Source of the DNA: Nocardia vinacea
GTDB taxonomy: Bacteria > Actinomycetota > Actinomycetes > Mycobacteriales > Mycobacteriaceae
Length of the DNA: 64,000 bases
Assembly (NCBI RefSeq): GCF_035920345.1
Contig: NZ_CP109149.1
Span: forward strand, 8,184,001 to 8,248,000
Direction: 5' to 3'
Every line of letters begins with the position of its first letter. Position 1 is the stretch's first letter. Under the pieces are notes generated by a model. It saw nothing but the letters and a program-made list of their open reading frames with translations. It searched no databases and was not told the DNA's origin. Shown here piece by piece: positions 34,478-42,604 of the stretch. Position numbers and translations under genes: made by a program.

Positions 34478-35140
34478 GTGACGGAATCGCGCACCGCACC
34501 GGACCGGCCGCGACGGCGATACGCGCCACGCCTACCTCCCGAGGAACGCCGCGTCCAACTGCTCGACGCCGCCTACGCGGTGCTGAGCCGGGTGGAGTTG
34601 CATCAGCTGAGCATGGAGGCGGTCGCACAGGAGGCGGGCGTCGGGAAACCGGTGCTGTACACCGTGTTCAAGACTCGGGCGGAACTCGTTGCGGCACTTC
34701 TGGAACGCGAACGTGAACGCGGTCTCGAGCAGGTCGCCGCGACCCTGCCTACCGATTTGCTCGATGCCGATCCGGTGACTGCGGCCTCGGCCACGGTCGA
34801 AGCGTTCGTCGGTGTCGCACTGGAGAATCCGACGCGCTGGCGCCTGATCCTCGCCACTCCCGGCAGCGCCCCCGACGAATACCGTGCGGCACTCGCCGAC
34901 TCCCGCACCGGCGTCTTCACCCAAGCCGAATCCCTGGTCAGCATGGGCATCGCACTCGATCCGCGTTGGGCGGGAATGGATTCCGCACTACTTACCAATG
35001 CGGTGCTGAGCGTCGCCGAAATGCTCGGCAGGCTCGCGGTCAGCGCGCCGGACGAATACCCGCGCGAGCGATTAGAAGGCTTCGTCCACTCCATCGTCCA
35101 ACTGCTCGTCGGCGCCCCCGCCGCACAGTCAACCGAATGA
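34478..35140 (+). CDS. TetR-family regulator
   Basis: I choose the GTG at 34478 because GGAGGTG lies eight bases upstream; an ATG at 34451 is in frame but lacks a well-spaced ribosome site. The protein then has 220 residues. The helix-turn-helix is SMEAVAQEAGVGKPVLYTVF and the C-terminal domain is helical. It probably regulates the divergent MpaB-like gene. Confidence 0.88.
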   Translation: MTESRTAPDRPRRRYAPRLPPEERRVQLLDAAYAVLSRVELHQLSMEAVAQEAGVGKPVLYTVFKTRAELVAALLERERERGLEQVAATLPTDLLDADPVTAASATVEAFVGVALENPTRWRLILATPGSAPDEYRAALADSRTGVFTQAESLVSMGIALDPRWAGMDSALLTNAVLSVAEMLGRLAVSAPDEYPRERLEGFVHSIVQLLVGAPAAQSTE

Positions 35141-35155
35141 TGGGACGCCGAACCT

Positions 35156-36307
35156 TCAGCCGTTGCGACCGACTCGCGCCAATCGCATTGTTTCGGTGAG
35201 TAATTTGGATACGGCGGCGGCTTCGGTGAGGAAGCCGTCGTGGCCGTCGCGGGAGTGCACGATCTCCAGGCCCTCGCAGCCCGGCAGTCCGTCCGCCAGT
35301 TCCTGTTGAGTTCGCAACGGGTACAAGCGATCCGAGTCGACGCCGCCGACCACACACGGTACCGGGGTGGCGGCGAGGGCGGCCGCGATGCCGCCGCGCC
35401 CGCGGCCGATATCGTGTCGGTTCATCGCCTCGGTCAGCAGGACGTAGGTGGCGGGATCGAAACGGCCGCAAAGCTTTTCGGCCTGGTGGTCCAGATAGCT
35501 CTGTACCGCATAGCGGCCGCCGTTGCGCGGATCCTCGTCGCCCTGCGCATTGTTCTCGAAGCGGTGATCGAGTTCGCCCTCGGTACGGTAGGTCAGGTGC
35601 GCGATGCGGCGGGCGATGCCCATGCCGGTCAGCGGGGCGCGATCGGTGTCGTGGTAGTCGCCGCCCTGCCAGTCCGGATCGGCCTTGATGGCGGCGATTT
35701 GCGTTGTCTGCGTGCCGATCTGGTCGGCGGTGGCGCGTGCGCCGACCGCAAGTACCAGTGCGGATGCGACCCGCTCCGGTGCGCCGACCATCCACTCCAG
35801 TACCCGCATGCCGCCCATCGAACCGCCGACGACGGCGGCCAGCCGCTCGATGCCGAGCAGATCGAGCAGCGCCGCTTCCGCGGTCACCTGATCCCGAATC
35901 GAGATCTCCGGAAACCTTGCGCCCCAAGGCTTTCGGTCCGGTGCCAGTGTCGAGGGGCCGGTGCTGCCCTTGCAGCCGCCGAGCACATTCGTCGCGATGA
36001 CGCACCATTCGTCGGTATCCACCGGTGCACCCGGCCCGACCATGCCGTCCCACCAGCCGGGCAGTGGATGGATATCGTCGGGCACCCCGACGACATGCGA
36101 ATCGCCGGTCAGCGCGTGCTCGACGAGCACCACATTGTCCAATGCGGGGGAGAGTTCACCCCAGCGCTGCACGGCCAGATGAACGTCCGGGATGATCGTG
36201 CCGGTCTCCAGCCGCACATCCCCGATGGCAATGATGCCGAGCCTCCCGTCCGGCGGTGGCAGCGCCACCGTGGACGAACGCGCGGTACTGGGGTCGGTCA
36301 CCGTCAC
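35156..36307 (-). CDS. metX: Homoserine O-acetyltransferase MetX
   Basis: The protein has 383 residues, the usual size, from a GTG. It is an alpha/beta-hydrolase-fold acetyltransferase with [31 protein letters not shown], the nucleophile elbow [14 protein letters not shown], catalytic Asp in GVDSDRLYP and His in DGHDGF. It makes O-acetylhomoserine for methionine synthesis. A SAM-IV riboswitch lies upstream. The partner gene metY, normally next to it, survives only as a 40-codon remnant. The GTG sits exactly at the end of an interspersed repeat. Confidence 0.96.
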   Translation of the reverse strand: MTVTDPSTARSSTVALPPPDGRLGIIAIGDVRLETGTIIPDVHLAVQRWGELSPALDNVVLVEHALTGDSHVVGVPDDIHPLPGWWDGMVGPGAPVDTDEWCVIATNVLGGCKGSTGPSTLAPDRKPWGARFPEISIRDQVTAEAALLDLLGIERLAAVVGGSMGGMRVLEWMVGAPERVASALVLAVGARATADQIGTQTTQIAAIKADPDWQGGDYHDTDRAPLTGMGIARRIAHLTYRTEGELDHRFENNAQGDEDPRNGGRYAVQSYLDHQAEKLCGRFDPATYVLLTEAMNRHDIGRGRGGIAAALAATPVPCVVGGVDSDRLYPLRTQQELADGLPGCEGLEIVHSRDGHDGFLTEAAAVSKLLTETMRLARVGRNG

Positions 36308-36376
36308 GACTCCGCCTCGCTAGCGCTCGGCTCCGTCGCGACCGAGGGTGCTGTGTTGATGGTTCGCTCGCTCACG
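36308..36376 (-). repeat. Interspersed repeat ending at the metX start codon
   Basis: On the minus strand it runs from GTGAGCGAGCGAAC to GCGAGGCGGAGTC, directly before the metX GTG. It is closely related to 13088-13168, which ends at the TetR ATG in the same way. It also contains the stop codon region of the metY remnant. Confidence 0.8.
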
Positions 36377-36494
36377 TCGCCGCCGCCGGGGGGATCACGA
36401 GGGAACGCACATCCCCGATGTTAGCTACCCGGCTGAACCGGGCCGCGGTCCGGTAGACCGGGAATGCGGCCGCAGACGCGATGGGGTCACTCAT
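36372..36494 (-). pseudogene. metY: Collapsed metY (O-acetylhomoserine sulfhydrylase) remnant
   Basis: The 40-codon frame starts at an ATG with GGAG seven bases upstream. Its first part (SAAAFPVYRTA) resembles the N-terminal ARALPIYQTTS of MetY. The second (FSRVANIGDVRSLVIPPAA) is clearly the C-terminal FSxxANIGDxRSLVIHPA motif, with His replaced by Pro. Nearly 400 residues, including the PLP lysine, are absent. Position between the SAM-IV riboswitch and metX is where metY is expected. The peptide may still be translated but cannot be an active sulfhydrylase. Confidence 0.7.
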
Positions 36495-36527
36495 GTCGTG
36501 CTCCAAAGGGTTGTTCGCCGGCAGGTC

Positions 36528-36560
36528 TTATCGAGGTGCGGGTAACGGACAACAACTCAT
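36528..36560 (-). CDS. Cys-Cys leader peptide downstream of the SAM-IV riboswitch
   Basis: A 10-codon ORF, MSCCPLPAPR, has a strong AGGAGG ribosome site at good spacing. It begins about 20 bases after the riboswitch core and lies upstream of the metY remnant. Consecutive Cys codons in a short leader before a sulfur-metabolism gene suggest a cysteine-responsive attenuator, as known for polycysteine leaders in mycobacteria. The role here is inferred. Confidence 0.55.
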   Translation of the reverse strand: MSCCPLPAPR

Positions 36561-36578
36561 CGGAAATACCTCCTGAAG

Positions 36579-36687
36579 TGCGCGCTTGCTCTCGGCCATC
36601 GAGAGCCCGGTCATCACCCGGAGCACCCCACCGCTGCTGGAGGGTTGCCGTCCAGCAAGCCGGGGCTTCGCGCTGGCACTCATGACC
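36579..36687 (-). promoter_or_regulatory. SAM-IV riboswitch
   Basis: On the minus strand the sequence starts GGTCATGAGTGCCAGCG, continues AAGCCCCGGCTTGCTGG and CGGCAACCCTCC, then GCGGTGGGGTGCTCCGGGTG and ATGACC, and ends with GCAAGCGCGC. This matches the conserved SAM-IV aptamer of actinobacteria, including the outer GGTCAT/ATGACC stem. SAM-IV usually switches off methionine-synthesis genes when S-adenosylmethionine is plentiful. Its natural target metY is deleted here, so metX is the remaining regulated gene. Confidence 0.9.
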
Positions 36688-36730
36688 TGACGGACATGGT
36701 AACCGGCGGGCGGTCGGCGACTGAAATCCG

Positions 36731-37474
36731 TTACCGGGTTTCCGCCGGTTCGGTCGCAGGCTGCCCGGTGCACACGCGCATGAACTCGTCGAACGACGTG
36801 GTGAATCCGGTGCGGGCCTCCGCGGCGGCCGCAGCGGTGTCCTCCTCGTCGAAGATCGAGTTCTGGCACTCCATGCTGAGGTGGCCGATCAACTGCCAGG
36901 CGCCGACGACCAGCTGCACCGGCAGCGCATCAGGTTGGGTGCCGAGTCGCTCGGCGATCACGTCGGCGATCGCGGCGTTCTTATCGTCGGCCAGTTCCAT
37001 GCTCTGCGCACTGACCGTCGGACTGCTGCGCAGAATCCGCTGCATCTGCTGGAAGCGCCGGAACGACAGCGGTCCCTCGACATTCACCGCGGCCTGGTCG
37101 ACGACCAACAGGAAGGCCTCGCGCAGCGATTGCAGCTCATTACCGGTGACCGGGAGGCCACGCAGGCACTCGGCGATCGCGAGTCCGAAGTCCTTGACCG
37201 GCCCGAGGACGATGGCCTCTTTGCTGTCGAAATACCGGTTGATCGTGCGCGGGGACACATCCGCGCGGTCCGCGATCTGTTCGACCGTCGTCGCGTCGAA
37301 TCCCTGTGCGTCGCACAGGTCGAGCGCCACCTCGATGATGCGCAGCCGGGTCTGCTGCTTCTTGCGCTCGCGCAACCCCGGACTGCCGGGCGCACTGGGC
37401 CCTGGGTTCGCTGGGGCGCGCACAGCGTCCTCGGCTGTGGCGCTCGCGCCGATCGGCGTCGATGACTCGAGCAT
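36731..37474 (-). CDS. TetR-family regulator of the adjacent MFS transporter
   Basis: The protein has 247 residues. An Ala/Pro-rich N-terminal extension of about 35 residues precedes the helix-turn-helix TTVEQIADRADVSPRTINRYF and a large helical ligand domain. It is divergent from the MFS gene at 37607, and a perfect palindrome lies between them. This is the classical repressor/efflux-pump layout. Confidence 0.92.
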   Translation of the reverse strand: MLESSTPIGASATAEDAVRAPANPGPSAPGSPGLRERKKQQTRLRIIEVALDLCDAQGFDATTVEQIADRADVSPRTINRYFDSKEAIVLGPVKDFGLAIAECLRGLPVTGNELQSLREAFLLVVDQAAVNVEGPLSFRRFQQMQRILRSSPTVSAQSMELADDKNAAIADVIAERLGTQPDALPVQLVVGAWQLIGHLSMECQNSIFDEEDTAAAAAEARTGFTTSFDEFMRVCTGQPATEPAETR

Positions 37475-37519
37475 GGCCTCATGTTAGCGCAATCGGGCCG
37501 GTTTGTGTCCTTAACAGCC

Positions 37520-37540
37520 AAATGTCGTAGTACGACATTT
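37520..37540. promoter_or_regulatory. TetR operator controlling the MFS transporter
   Basis: AAATGTCGTA-G-TACGACATTT is a perfect 10-1-10 inverted repeat, 67 bases before the MFS start. A related half site, ACAAATGTC, lies downstream at about 37551-37560. The TetR protein at 36731 is the likely ligand. Confidence 0.75.
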
Positions 37541-37606
37541 TTCTCTTGACGACAAATGTCTGTCAATGACAGGATGGCTGCACGAACTTCGGACTAGGAG
37601 ACCAAG

Positions 37607-39100
37607 GTGAGCGAGACTGCGACAGCGGTGGAAGTTCTGGAGAAGCAAACGAGTTCGGCACGCTGGTGGGCCCTGGGGGTGATCGCATTGGCCCAGCTCA
37701 TGGTGGTTCTCGACGCCACCATCGTGACCATCTCGCTGCCGTTCGCTCAGCAGGATCTCGACATCAGCGACGGCAATCGGCAGTGGATGCTGACCGCCTA
37801 CACGCTGATCTTCGGCGGTCTGCTGCTGCTCGGCGGACGGCTGGCCGACTACCTCGGGCGGCGTCGGATCTTCATCGTCGGTCTGGTCGGCTTCGCCGGG
37901 GCGTCCGCGGTGGCGGGTCTGGCGCAGAACGGCGCGGAGCTGTTCGCCGGACGGGCATTGCAGGGCGCGTTCGCGGCGCTGCTCGCGCCCGCGGCACTGT
38001 CACTGCTCTCGGTGACCTTCACCGAGGCCAAGGAGCGCGCGACCGCATTCGGCGTCTTCGCCGGTATTTCCGCGGGTGGCGCCGCGCTCGGCTTGATCGC
38101 CGGTGGCGCGCTGACCGAATACGCCTCCTGGCGCTGGTGCCTGCTGGTGAACACTCCGATCGCACTGATCGCGCTGCTCGGCGCGCTGGCCTTCGTGGCG
38201 AAGGATGTGCCGACACCGCGCACCGGCGGCTATGACGTGCCCGGCGCGGTCACCGTGACGCTCGGTCTGATCGCCATCGTGTACGGATTCAGCCGCGCCG
38301 CCGAGGATGGCTGGCTGGCCGGCAGCACCCTCGGGCTGCTCGTCATCGGCGTCGCCCTGCTGATCGCCTTCGTCGCCATCGAGCGTCGCTCGTCGAATCC
38401 GCTACTGCCGCTGCATATTCCGGGTGAGATCAACCGCGGTGGCGCCTTCCTGGCCGCGCTGCTGATCCCGATCGCGATGTTCGCGATGTTCCTGTTCCTG
38501 AGCTACTACTTCCAGATCACCCTCGGCTACTCGTCGCTGAAGGCCGGTTTCGCCTTCCTGCCGTTCCCGGCGGGCATCGCGATCTCCGCCGGTGTCACCA
38601 GCGCGCTGCTGCCGAAGCTCGGCCCGCGGCCGCTGATGGTGGCCGGGGCCGTGCTCGGTGTGCTCGGTCTGGTGTGGCTGGCGCAGCTGAGCTACGGCGA
38701 CAGCTACGCGGCCGGCGTGCTGCCCGCGCAGGTGCTGATCGCGCTCGGTATGGGCCCGCTGTTCGTCGGGATGCAGACCGTCGCGCTGCATCAGGTCGAG
38801 GAGGAGGACTCGGGTGTGGCCAGTGCGCTGTTGAATGCGGCACAGCAGGTCGGCGGCGCGGTGGGCACCGCACTGCTCACCACCATCTCGGTGCAGACGG
38901 CCAAGACCTTCGCGCAGAACAATCCGACGGTGGACAACCTGATGGCCCGCGCTTCGATCCACAGCTACGACGTGGCGTTCTATGTCGGCGCCGGATTCTT
39001 CCTCGCGGCGATCCCGGTGATCGCGTTGATGATTCGGGACAAGCCGGAAAATCTGATCGAGGGATCCGAGGAAGACGCTCGGATTCCGGTCGCGGTCTGA
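37607..39100 (+). CDS. MFS efflux transporter, DHA2 type (14 helices)
   Basis: The protein has 497 residues, close to the DHA2 family size. Motif A is GGRLADYLGRRR and the first helix contains the DHA2 motif LAQLMVVLDATIVTISLP. Motif C-like glycine repeats lie in GVFAGISAGGAALGLIAGG. It probably exports drugs or toxic metabolites by proton antiport. The divergent TetR with an intervening palindrome supports inducible efflux. A strong terminator follows. Confidence 0.94.
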   Translation: MSETATAVEVLEKQTSSARWWALGVIALAQLMVVLDATIVTISLPFAQQDLDISDGNRQWMLTAYTLIFGGLLLLGGRLADYLGRRRIFIVGLVGFAGASAVAGLAQNGAELFAGRALQGAFAALLAPAALSLLSVTFTEAKERATAFGVFAGISAGGAALGLIAGGALTEYASWRWCLLVNTPIALIALLGALAFVAKDVPTPRTGGYDVPGAVTVTLGLIAIVYGFSRAAEDGWLAGSTLGLLVIGVALLIAFVAIERRSSNPLLPLHIPGEINRGGAFLAALLIPIAMFAMFLFLSYYFQITLGYSSLKAGFAFLPFPAGIAISAGVTSALLPKLGPRPLMVAGAVLGVLGLVWLAQLSYGDSYAAGVLPAQVLIALGMGPLFVGMQTVALHQVEEEDSGVASALLNAAQQVGGAVGTALLTTISVQTAKTFAQNNPTVDNLMARASIHSYDVAFYVGAGFFLAAIPVIALMIRDKPENLIEGSEEDARIPVAV

Positions 39101-39106
39101 TCCTGA

Positions 39107-39152
39107 AATAGCGATGTCCGGGTATCCGTTGGGATGCCCGGACATCGCTATT
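39107..39152 (+). terminator. Terminator after the MFS gene
   Basis: AAATAGCGATGTCCGGG pairs with CCCGGACATCGCTATTT, with a short inner ATCC/GGAT pairing around the loop. The long perfect stem with an A/T-rich outer end suits a terminator in either direction. Confidence 0.85.
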
Positions 39153-39389
39153 TCGGCAGGGTGGCGGCACCGCCGACCTACTTGTCGGTAACAATTTCGG
39201 GCGACTTCACATGGGGGGCTGCCCGCGCGGTGAGAACAATGGCAGCAGTACGCTTGTCTTGTTTGCACCACATGTCTCGCCGACAACGCGGGACATATAC
39301 GTTGTCTGTTGGAACAGCTGGGGTCCGCTCACAAGCGTGTTCGCCTGGCCGTGCAATAAGGGCACCATCCTAGGAGGACACGAAGATCC

Positions 39390-40607
39390 ATGTCCAAGAT
39401 CAAGGTTGAAGGCACCGTCGTCGAACTCGACGGCGACGAGATGACCCGGATCATCTGGCAGTTCATCAAGGACAAGCTGATCCACCCGTATCTCGATGTG
39501 AACCTCGAGTATTACGACCTCGGCATCGAGTATCGGGACAAGACAGACGACCAGGTCACGATCGACGCCGCGAACGCGATCAAGGAGCACGGTGTCGGCG
39601 TCAAGTGCGCCACGATCACTCCGGATGAGGCCCGGGTCGAGGAATTCGGCCTGAAGAAGATGTGGCGCTCGCCCAACGGCACCATCCGCAACATCCTCGG
39701 CGGAACCATCTTCCGCGCGCCGATCATCATCTCGAATGTGCCGCGTCTGGTCCCCGGCTGGACCAAGCCGATCATCATCGGCCGTCACGCGTTCGGCGAC
39801 CAGTACCGCGCCACCGACTTCAAGGTATTCCAGGGCGGCACCGTCACCCTCACCTTCACCCCCGACGACGGCAGTGAGCCGATCGTGCACGAGGTCGTGA
39901 AGATGCCCGAGGACGGCGGCGTCGTGATGGGTATGTACAACTTCAGGAAGTCCATCGAGGACTTCGCGCGGGCCTCGTTCAACTACGGGCTGCAGCAGAA
40001 CTACCCGGTCTACATGTCGACCAAGAACACCATCCTGAAGGCCTACGACGGCATGTTCAAGGACACCTTCCAGGAGGTGTTCGACGCCGAGTTCAAGACC
40101 CAGTTCGACGCGGCGGGCCTCACCTATGAGCACCGCCTGATCGACGATATGGTCGCCTCCTCCATGAAATGGGAGGGCGGCTACGTCTGGGCCTGCAAGA
40201 ACTACGACGGCGACGTGCAGTCCGACACCGTGGCCCAGGGCTTCGGCTCGCTCGGCCTGATGACCTCGGTGCTGCTCACCCCGGACGGCCGGACCTGTGA
40301 GGCCGAAGCCGCGCACGGCACCGTCACCCGGCACTACCGCCAGCACCAGCAGGGCAAGCCGACTTCGACCAACCCGATCGCGTCGATCTTCGCCTGGACT
40401 CGCGGCCTCGAGCACCGCGGCAAGCTGGACAACACCCCCGAGGTGATCGGCTTCGCGCAGACACTCGAGGATGTCGTCATCAAGACCGTCGAGGGCGGCC
40501 AGATGACCAAGGATCTGGCGCTGCTCGTCGGCGGCGATCAGGGCTACCTGAGCACCGAGGAGTTCCTCGGTGCGCTCGACGCCAACCTGGCCCGCGCCCT
40601 GCGCTGA
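39390..40607 (+). CDS. icd: NADP-dependent isocitrate dehydrogenase
   Basis: The protein has 405 residues and matches the homodimeric eukaryote-type isocitrate dehydrogenase. Features include [31 protein letters not shown] (substrate Ser/Asn/Arg), [13 protein letters not shown], the catalytic Tyr/Lys region, and [13 protein letters not shown] for NADP binding. It converts isocitrate to 2-oxoglutarate in the TCA cycle. An AGGAGG ribosome site precedes the ATG. The icd-metX neighbourhood also occurs in Mycobacterium. Confidence 0.97.
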   Translation: MSKIKVEGTVVELDGDEMTRIIWQFIKDKLIHPYLDVNLEYYDLGIEYRDKTDDQVTIDAANAIKEHGVGVKCATITPDEARVEEFGLKKMWRSPNGTIRNILGGTIFRAPIIISNVPRLVPGWTKPIIIGRHAFGDQYRATDFKVFQGGTVTLTFTPDDGSEPIVHEVVKMPEDGGVVMGMYNFRKSIEDFARASFNYGLQQNYPVYMSTKNTILKAYDGMFKDTFQEVFDAEFKTQFDAAGLTYEHRLIDDMVASSMKWEGGYVWACKNYDGDVQSDTVAQGFGSLGLMTSVLLTPDGRTCEAEAAHGTVTRHYRQHQQGKPTSTNPIASIFAWTRGLEHRGKLDNTPEVIGFAQTLEDVVIKTVEGGQMTKDLALLVGGDQGYLSTEEFLGALDANLARALR

Positions 40608-40622
40608 CAGGTTGACCGAATA

Positions 40623-40653
40623 CCCGGCGCTGGGTAGGAAAGCCAGCGCCGGG
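40623..40653 (+). terminator. First icd terminator hairpin
   Basis: CCCGGCGCTGG pairs with CCAGCGCCGGG around a nine-base loop. It lies 16 bases after the icd stop. Confidence 0.8.
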
Positions 40654-40662
40654 CGCGACATA

Positions 40663-40698
40663 CGGGCACCCGCACCACACCGGTGGTACGGGTGCCCG
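40663..40698 (+). terminator. Second, tandem terminator hairpin
   Basis: CGGGCACCCG pairs with CGGGTGCCCG, and an inner CCAC/GTGG pairing closes the loop. It backs up the first hairpin or serves as a processing signal. Confidence 0.65.
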
Positions 40699-40924
40699 CA
40701 CTGTTTCGCGACTCGTGTGTCCGTCGTCGGCGTTGCGTAGGTCCGGGCCACCCACGCGAAGTGGCCGGATCGCGATAGCTGGTGCCCGAATCGACGCGCG
40801 TTTGCCCGGGCGGTGCCCGGAATGGGCGGTATGCGGGTGGCACAGTCGATTTCCTGACGCTGACGTGGGGGAACTCACGCTTGCCCGGGAAGCAGAAGGT
40901 ATCGCCGGGCGGTTACATGAATAC

Positions 40925-42136
40925 GTGACCAGTACCGTTGCCACGCAGACCCCAGCACCCGCCGAGGCCGAGCGGACGGACTGGCATATTCCGGCGATGC
41001 TGGCGCTGGCCCTCGGTGGATTCGGAATCGGCACAACCGAATTCGTCACGATGGGTTTGCTGCCCGATATCGCGAGCGCCATGAACGTATCCGAGCCGAC
41101 GGCAGGGCACGCGGTATCGGCCTATGCGCTCGGCGTCGTCGTCGGAGCTCCGCTGATCGCCGCACTTGCCGCGCGGGTGCCGCGCAAACGACTGCTGGTC
41201 GCCCTGATGGTGGCGTTCACCATTGGAAATGTGGCGACGGTTATCGCGCCCACATTCGAAACTCTGGTCATCGCGCGGTTCGTTTCGGGTCTGCCGCACG
41301 GCGCGTACTTCGGTGTCGCCTCGCTGGCCGCCGCCACCCTGGCGCCGGCGGGACAGCGCGCCAAGGCAATTGCCGCGGTTATGCTGGGATTGAGCGCCGC
41401 CAACGTTGTCGGCGTTCCCGGCGCGACCTGGCTCGGGCAGCATCTCGGCTGGCGCGATGCCTTCGTGGTGGTCGCGGTGATCGGTGTCGCCACCGTCGCG
41501 GCCCTGATCCGATTCGTTCCGGAACTGCACGGTATCCGGATCACCAACCCGATGACCGAACTCGGCGCACTGCGTCGCCCGCAGGTGCTGCTGACCCTGC
41601 TGGTCGGCGCGATCGGCTTCGGCGGCATGTTCGCCGTCTACACCTACATCACCACCACGCTGACCGATGTGGCCGGTCTGCGGCTCGGCCTGGTGCCGTT
41701 CGTGCTCATGCTCTTCGGGCTCGGGATGGTCGCGGGCAATATCGTCGGCGGCATTCTGGCCGATCGCGGCGTCGACCGGGCGATCTACGTCTCGACAATC
41801 GCCATGGTGGTCATCCTGGCGGGATTCGTTGCCGCCGCGCACAATCCGTACACGGCGGCGATCGGCGCCTTCTTCATCGGCGCATCGGGTGCGGCGCTCG
41901 CGCCCGGTCTGCAGACCCGGCTGATGGATGTCGCCGCCGACGCCCAGACCCTCGCCGCGGCGCTCAATCACGCGGCCCTCAATATCGCCAATGCGGCGGG
42001 CGCGTGGTTGGGTGGCCTCGTCATCGCGGCGGGTCTCGGCTACACCGCGCCCGCGACCGTCGGGGCGGGGCTGGCCGTGCTCGGCGTTCTGCTGTTCATG
42101 GTGACCGTCTGGACCGGTCGTCGCTCAGCGGTTTAG
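40925..42136 (+). CDS. MFS transporter, DHA1/AraJ-like (12 helices)
   Basis: The GTG at 40925 gives 403 residues and starts just before the first helix (IPAMLALALGGFGIGTTEFV). That motif with TEFV and GLLPDIA is typical of the AraJ/Cmx efflux branch. The motif-A-like loop is AARVPRKRLL, and motif C-like glycines lie in NVVGVPGATWLG. It probably exports sugars, arabinose-like compounds or drugs. It overlaps the convergent Ddn-like gene by four bases. Confidence 0.9.
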   Translation: MTSTVATQTPAPAEAERTDWHIPAMLALALGGFGIGTTEFVTMGLLPDIASAMNVSEPTAGHAVSAYALGVVVGAPLIAALAARVPRKRLLVALMVAFTIGNVATVIAPTFETLVIARFVSGLPHGAYFGVASLAAATLAPAGQRAKAIAAVMLGLSAANVVGVPGATWLGQHLGWRDAFVVVAVIGVATVAALIRFVPELHGIRITNPMTELGALRRPQVLLTLLVGAIGFGGMFAVYTYITTTLTDVAGLRLGLVPFVLMLFGLGMVAGNIVGGILADRGVDRAIYVSTIAMVVILAGFVAAAHNPYTAAIGAFFIGASGAALAPGLQTRLMDVAADAQTLAAALNHAALNIANAAGAWLGGLVIAAGLGYTAPATVGAGLAVLGVLLFMVTVWTGRRSAV

Positions 42137-42546
42137 GCGCTGGGTTCCAGCGCGACGACTGGAATCACCCGGTCCGTCTTGGTTTCGTATTCGGCGAAGC
42201 CCGGCATGACTTCCACCATCGCCGCATAGAGCCGATCGCGTTCCGGGCCTCCGGTGATCGGGGTGGCCGTCGCCTCGATGGTCTCGGTGCCGATCTCCAG
42301 CGTGACCTTCGGATTCGCCCGCAGATTGTGATACCAGTCCGGGTTATCGGGTGCGCCCGCCTTGGACGCGATGATCACCAAACGGTCGCCGTCGCGGATA
42401 TAGGCCGCCGGATTCGTGCGCGGCAGTCCGGATTTTGCGCCGGTTGTGGTGAGCAGTAGCAGATCCTTACCCTCGAACGGGCCGCCGACCTTGCCCGCAT
42501 TCGCACGGAACTCCGCGATGATGTTCTGGTTCCAATCGTTGGCCAT
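42133..42546 (-). CDS. Ddn-family F420-dependent reductase
   Basis: The protein has 137 residues. It shows the deazaflavin-dependent nitroreductase pattern: LLLLTTTGAKSGLPRTNPAAYI, VIIASKAGAPDNPDWYHNLRANPKV and a C-terminal ETKTDRVIPVVALEP. Members use F420H2 to reduce quinones and activate nitroimidazoles. It indicates an F420-making actinobacterium. It follows the epoxide hydrolase in the same direction after 58 bases. Confidence 0.93.
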   Translation of the reverse strand: MANDWNQNIIAEFRANAGKVGGPFEGKDLLLLTTTGAKSGLPRTNPAAYIRDGDRLVIIASKAGAPDNPDWYHNLRANPKVTLEIGTETIEATATPITGGPERDRLYAAMVEVMPGFAEYETKTDRVIPVVALEPSA

Positions 42547-42604
42547 CTGCGCTCCTCGGATCGAGAGATCGGGTCGAGGTAATCGTCGCCGATGGGCGGT
42601 CCGC

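Larger units (their letters stand above)
40608..40924 (+). other. Intergenic region with two terminators
   Basis: The 317 bases between icd and the MFS gene hold two strong hairpins (40623-40653 and 40663-40698). The remainder has no recognisable gene; an in-frame extension of the MFS frame to 40715 lacks membrane character and is probably not translated. Confidence 0.6.

Noticed and set aside
39149..39389. Riboswitch upstream of icd
   Set aside because: No conserved aptamer motif is visible; only an ordinary leader with an AGGAGG ribosome site.
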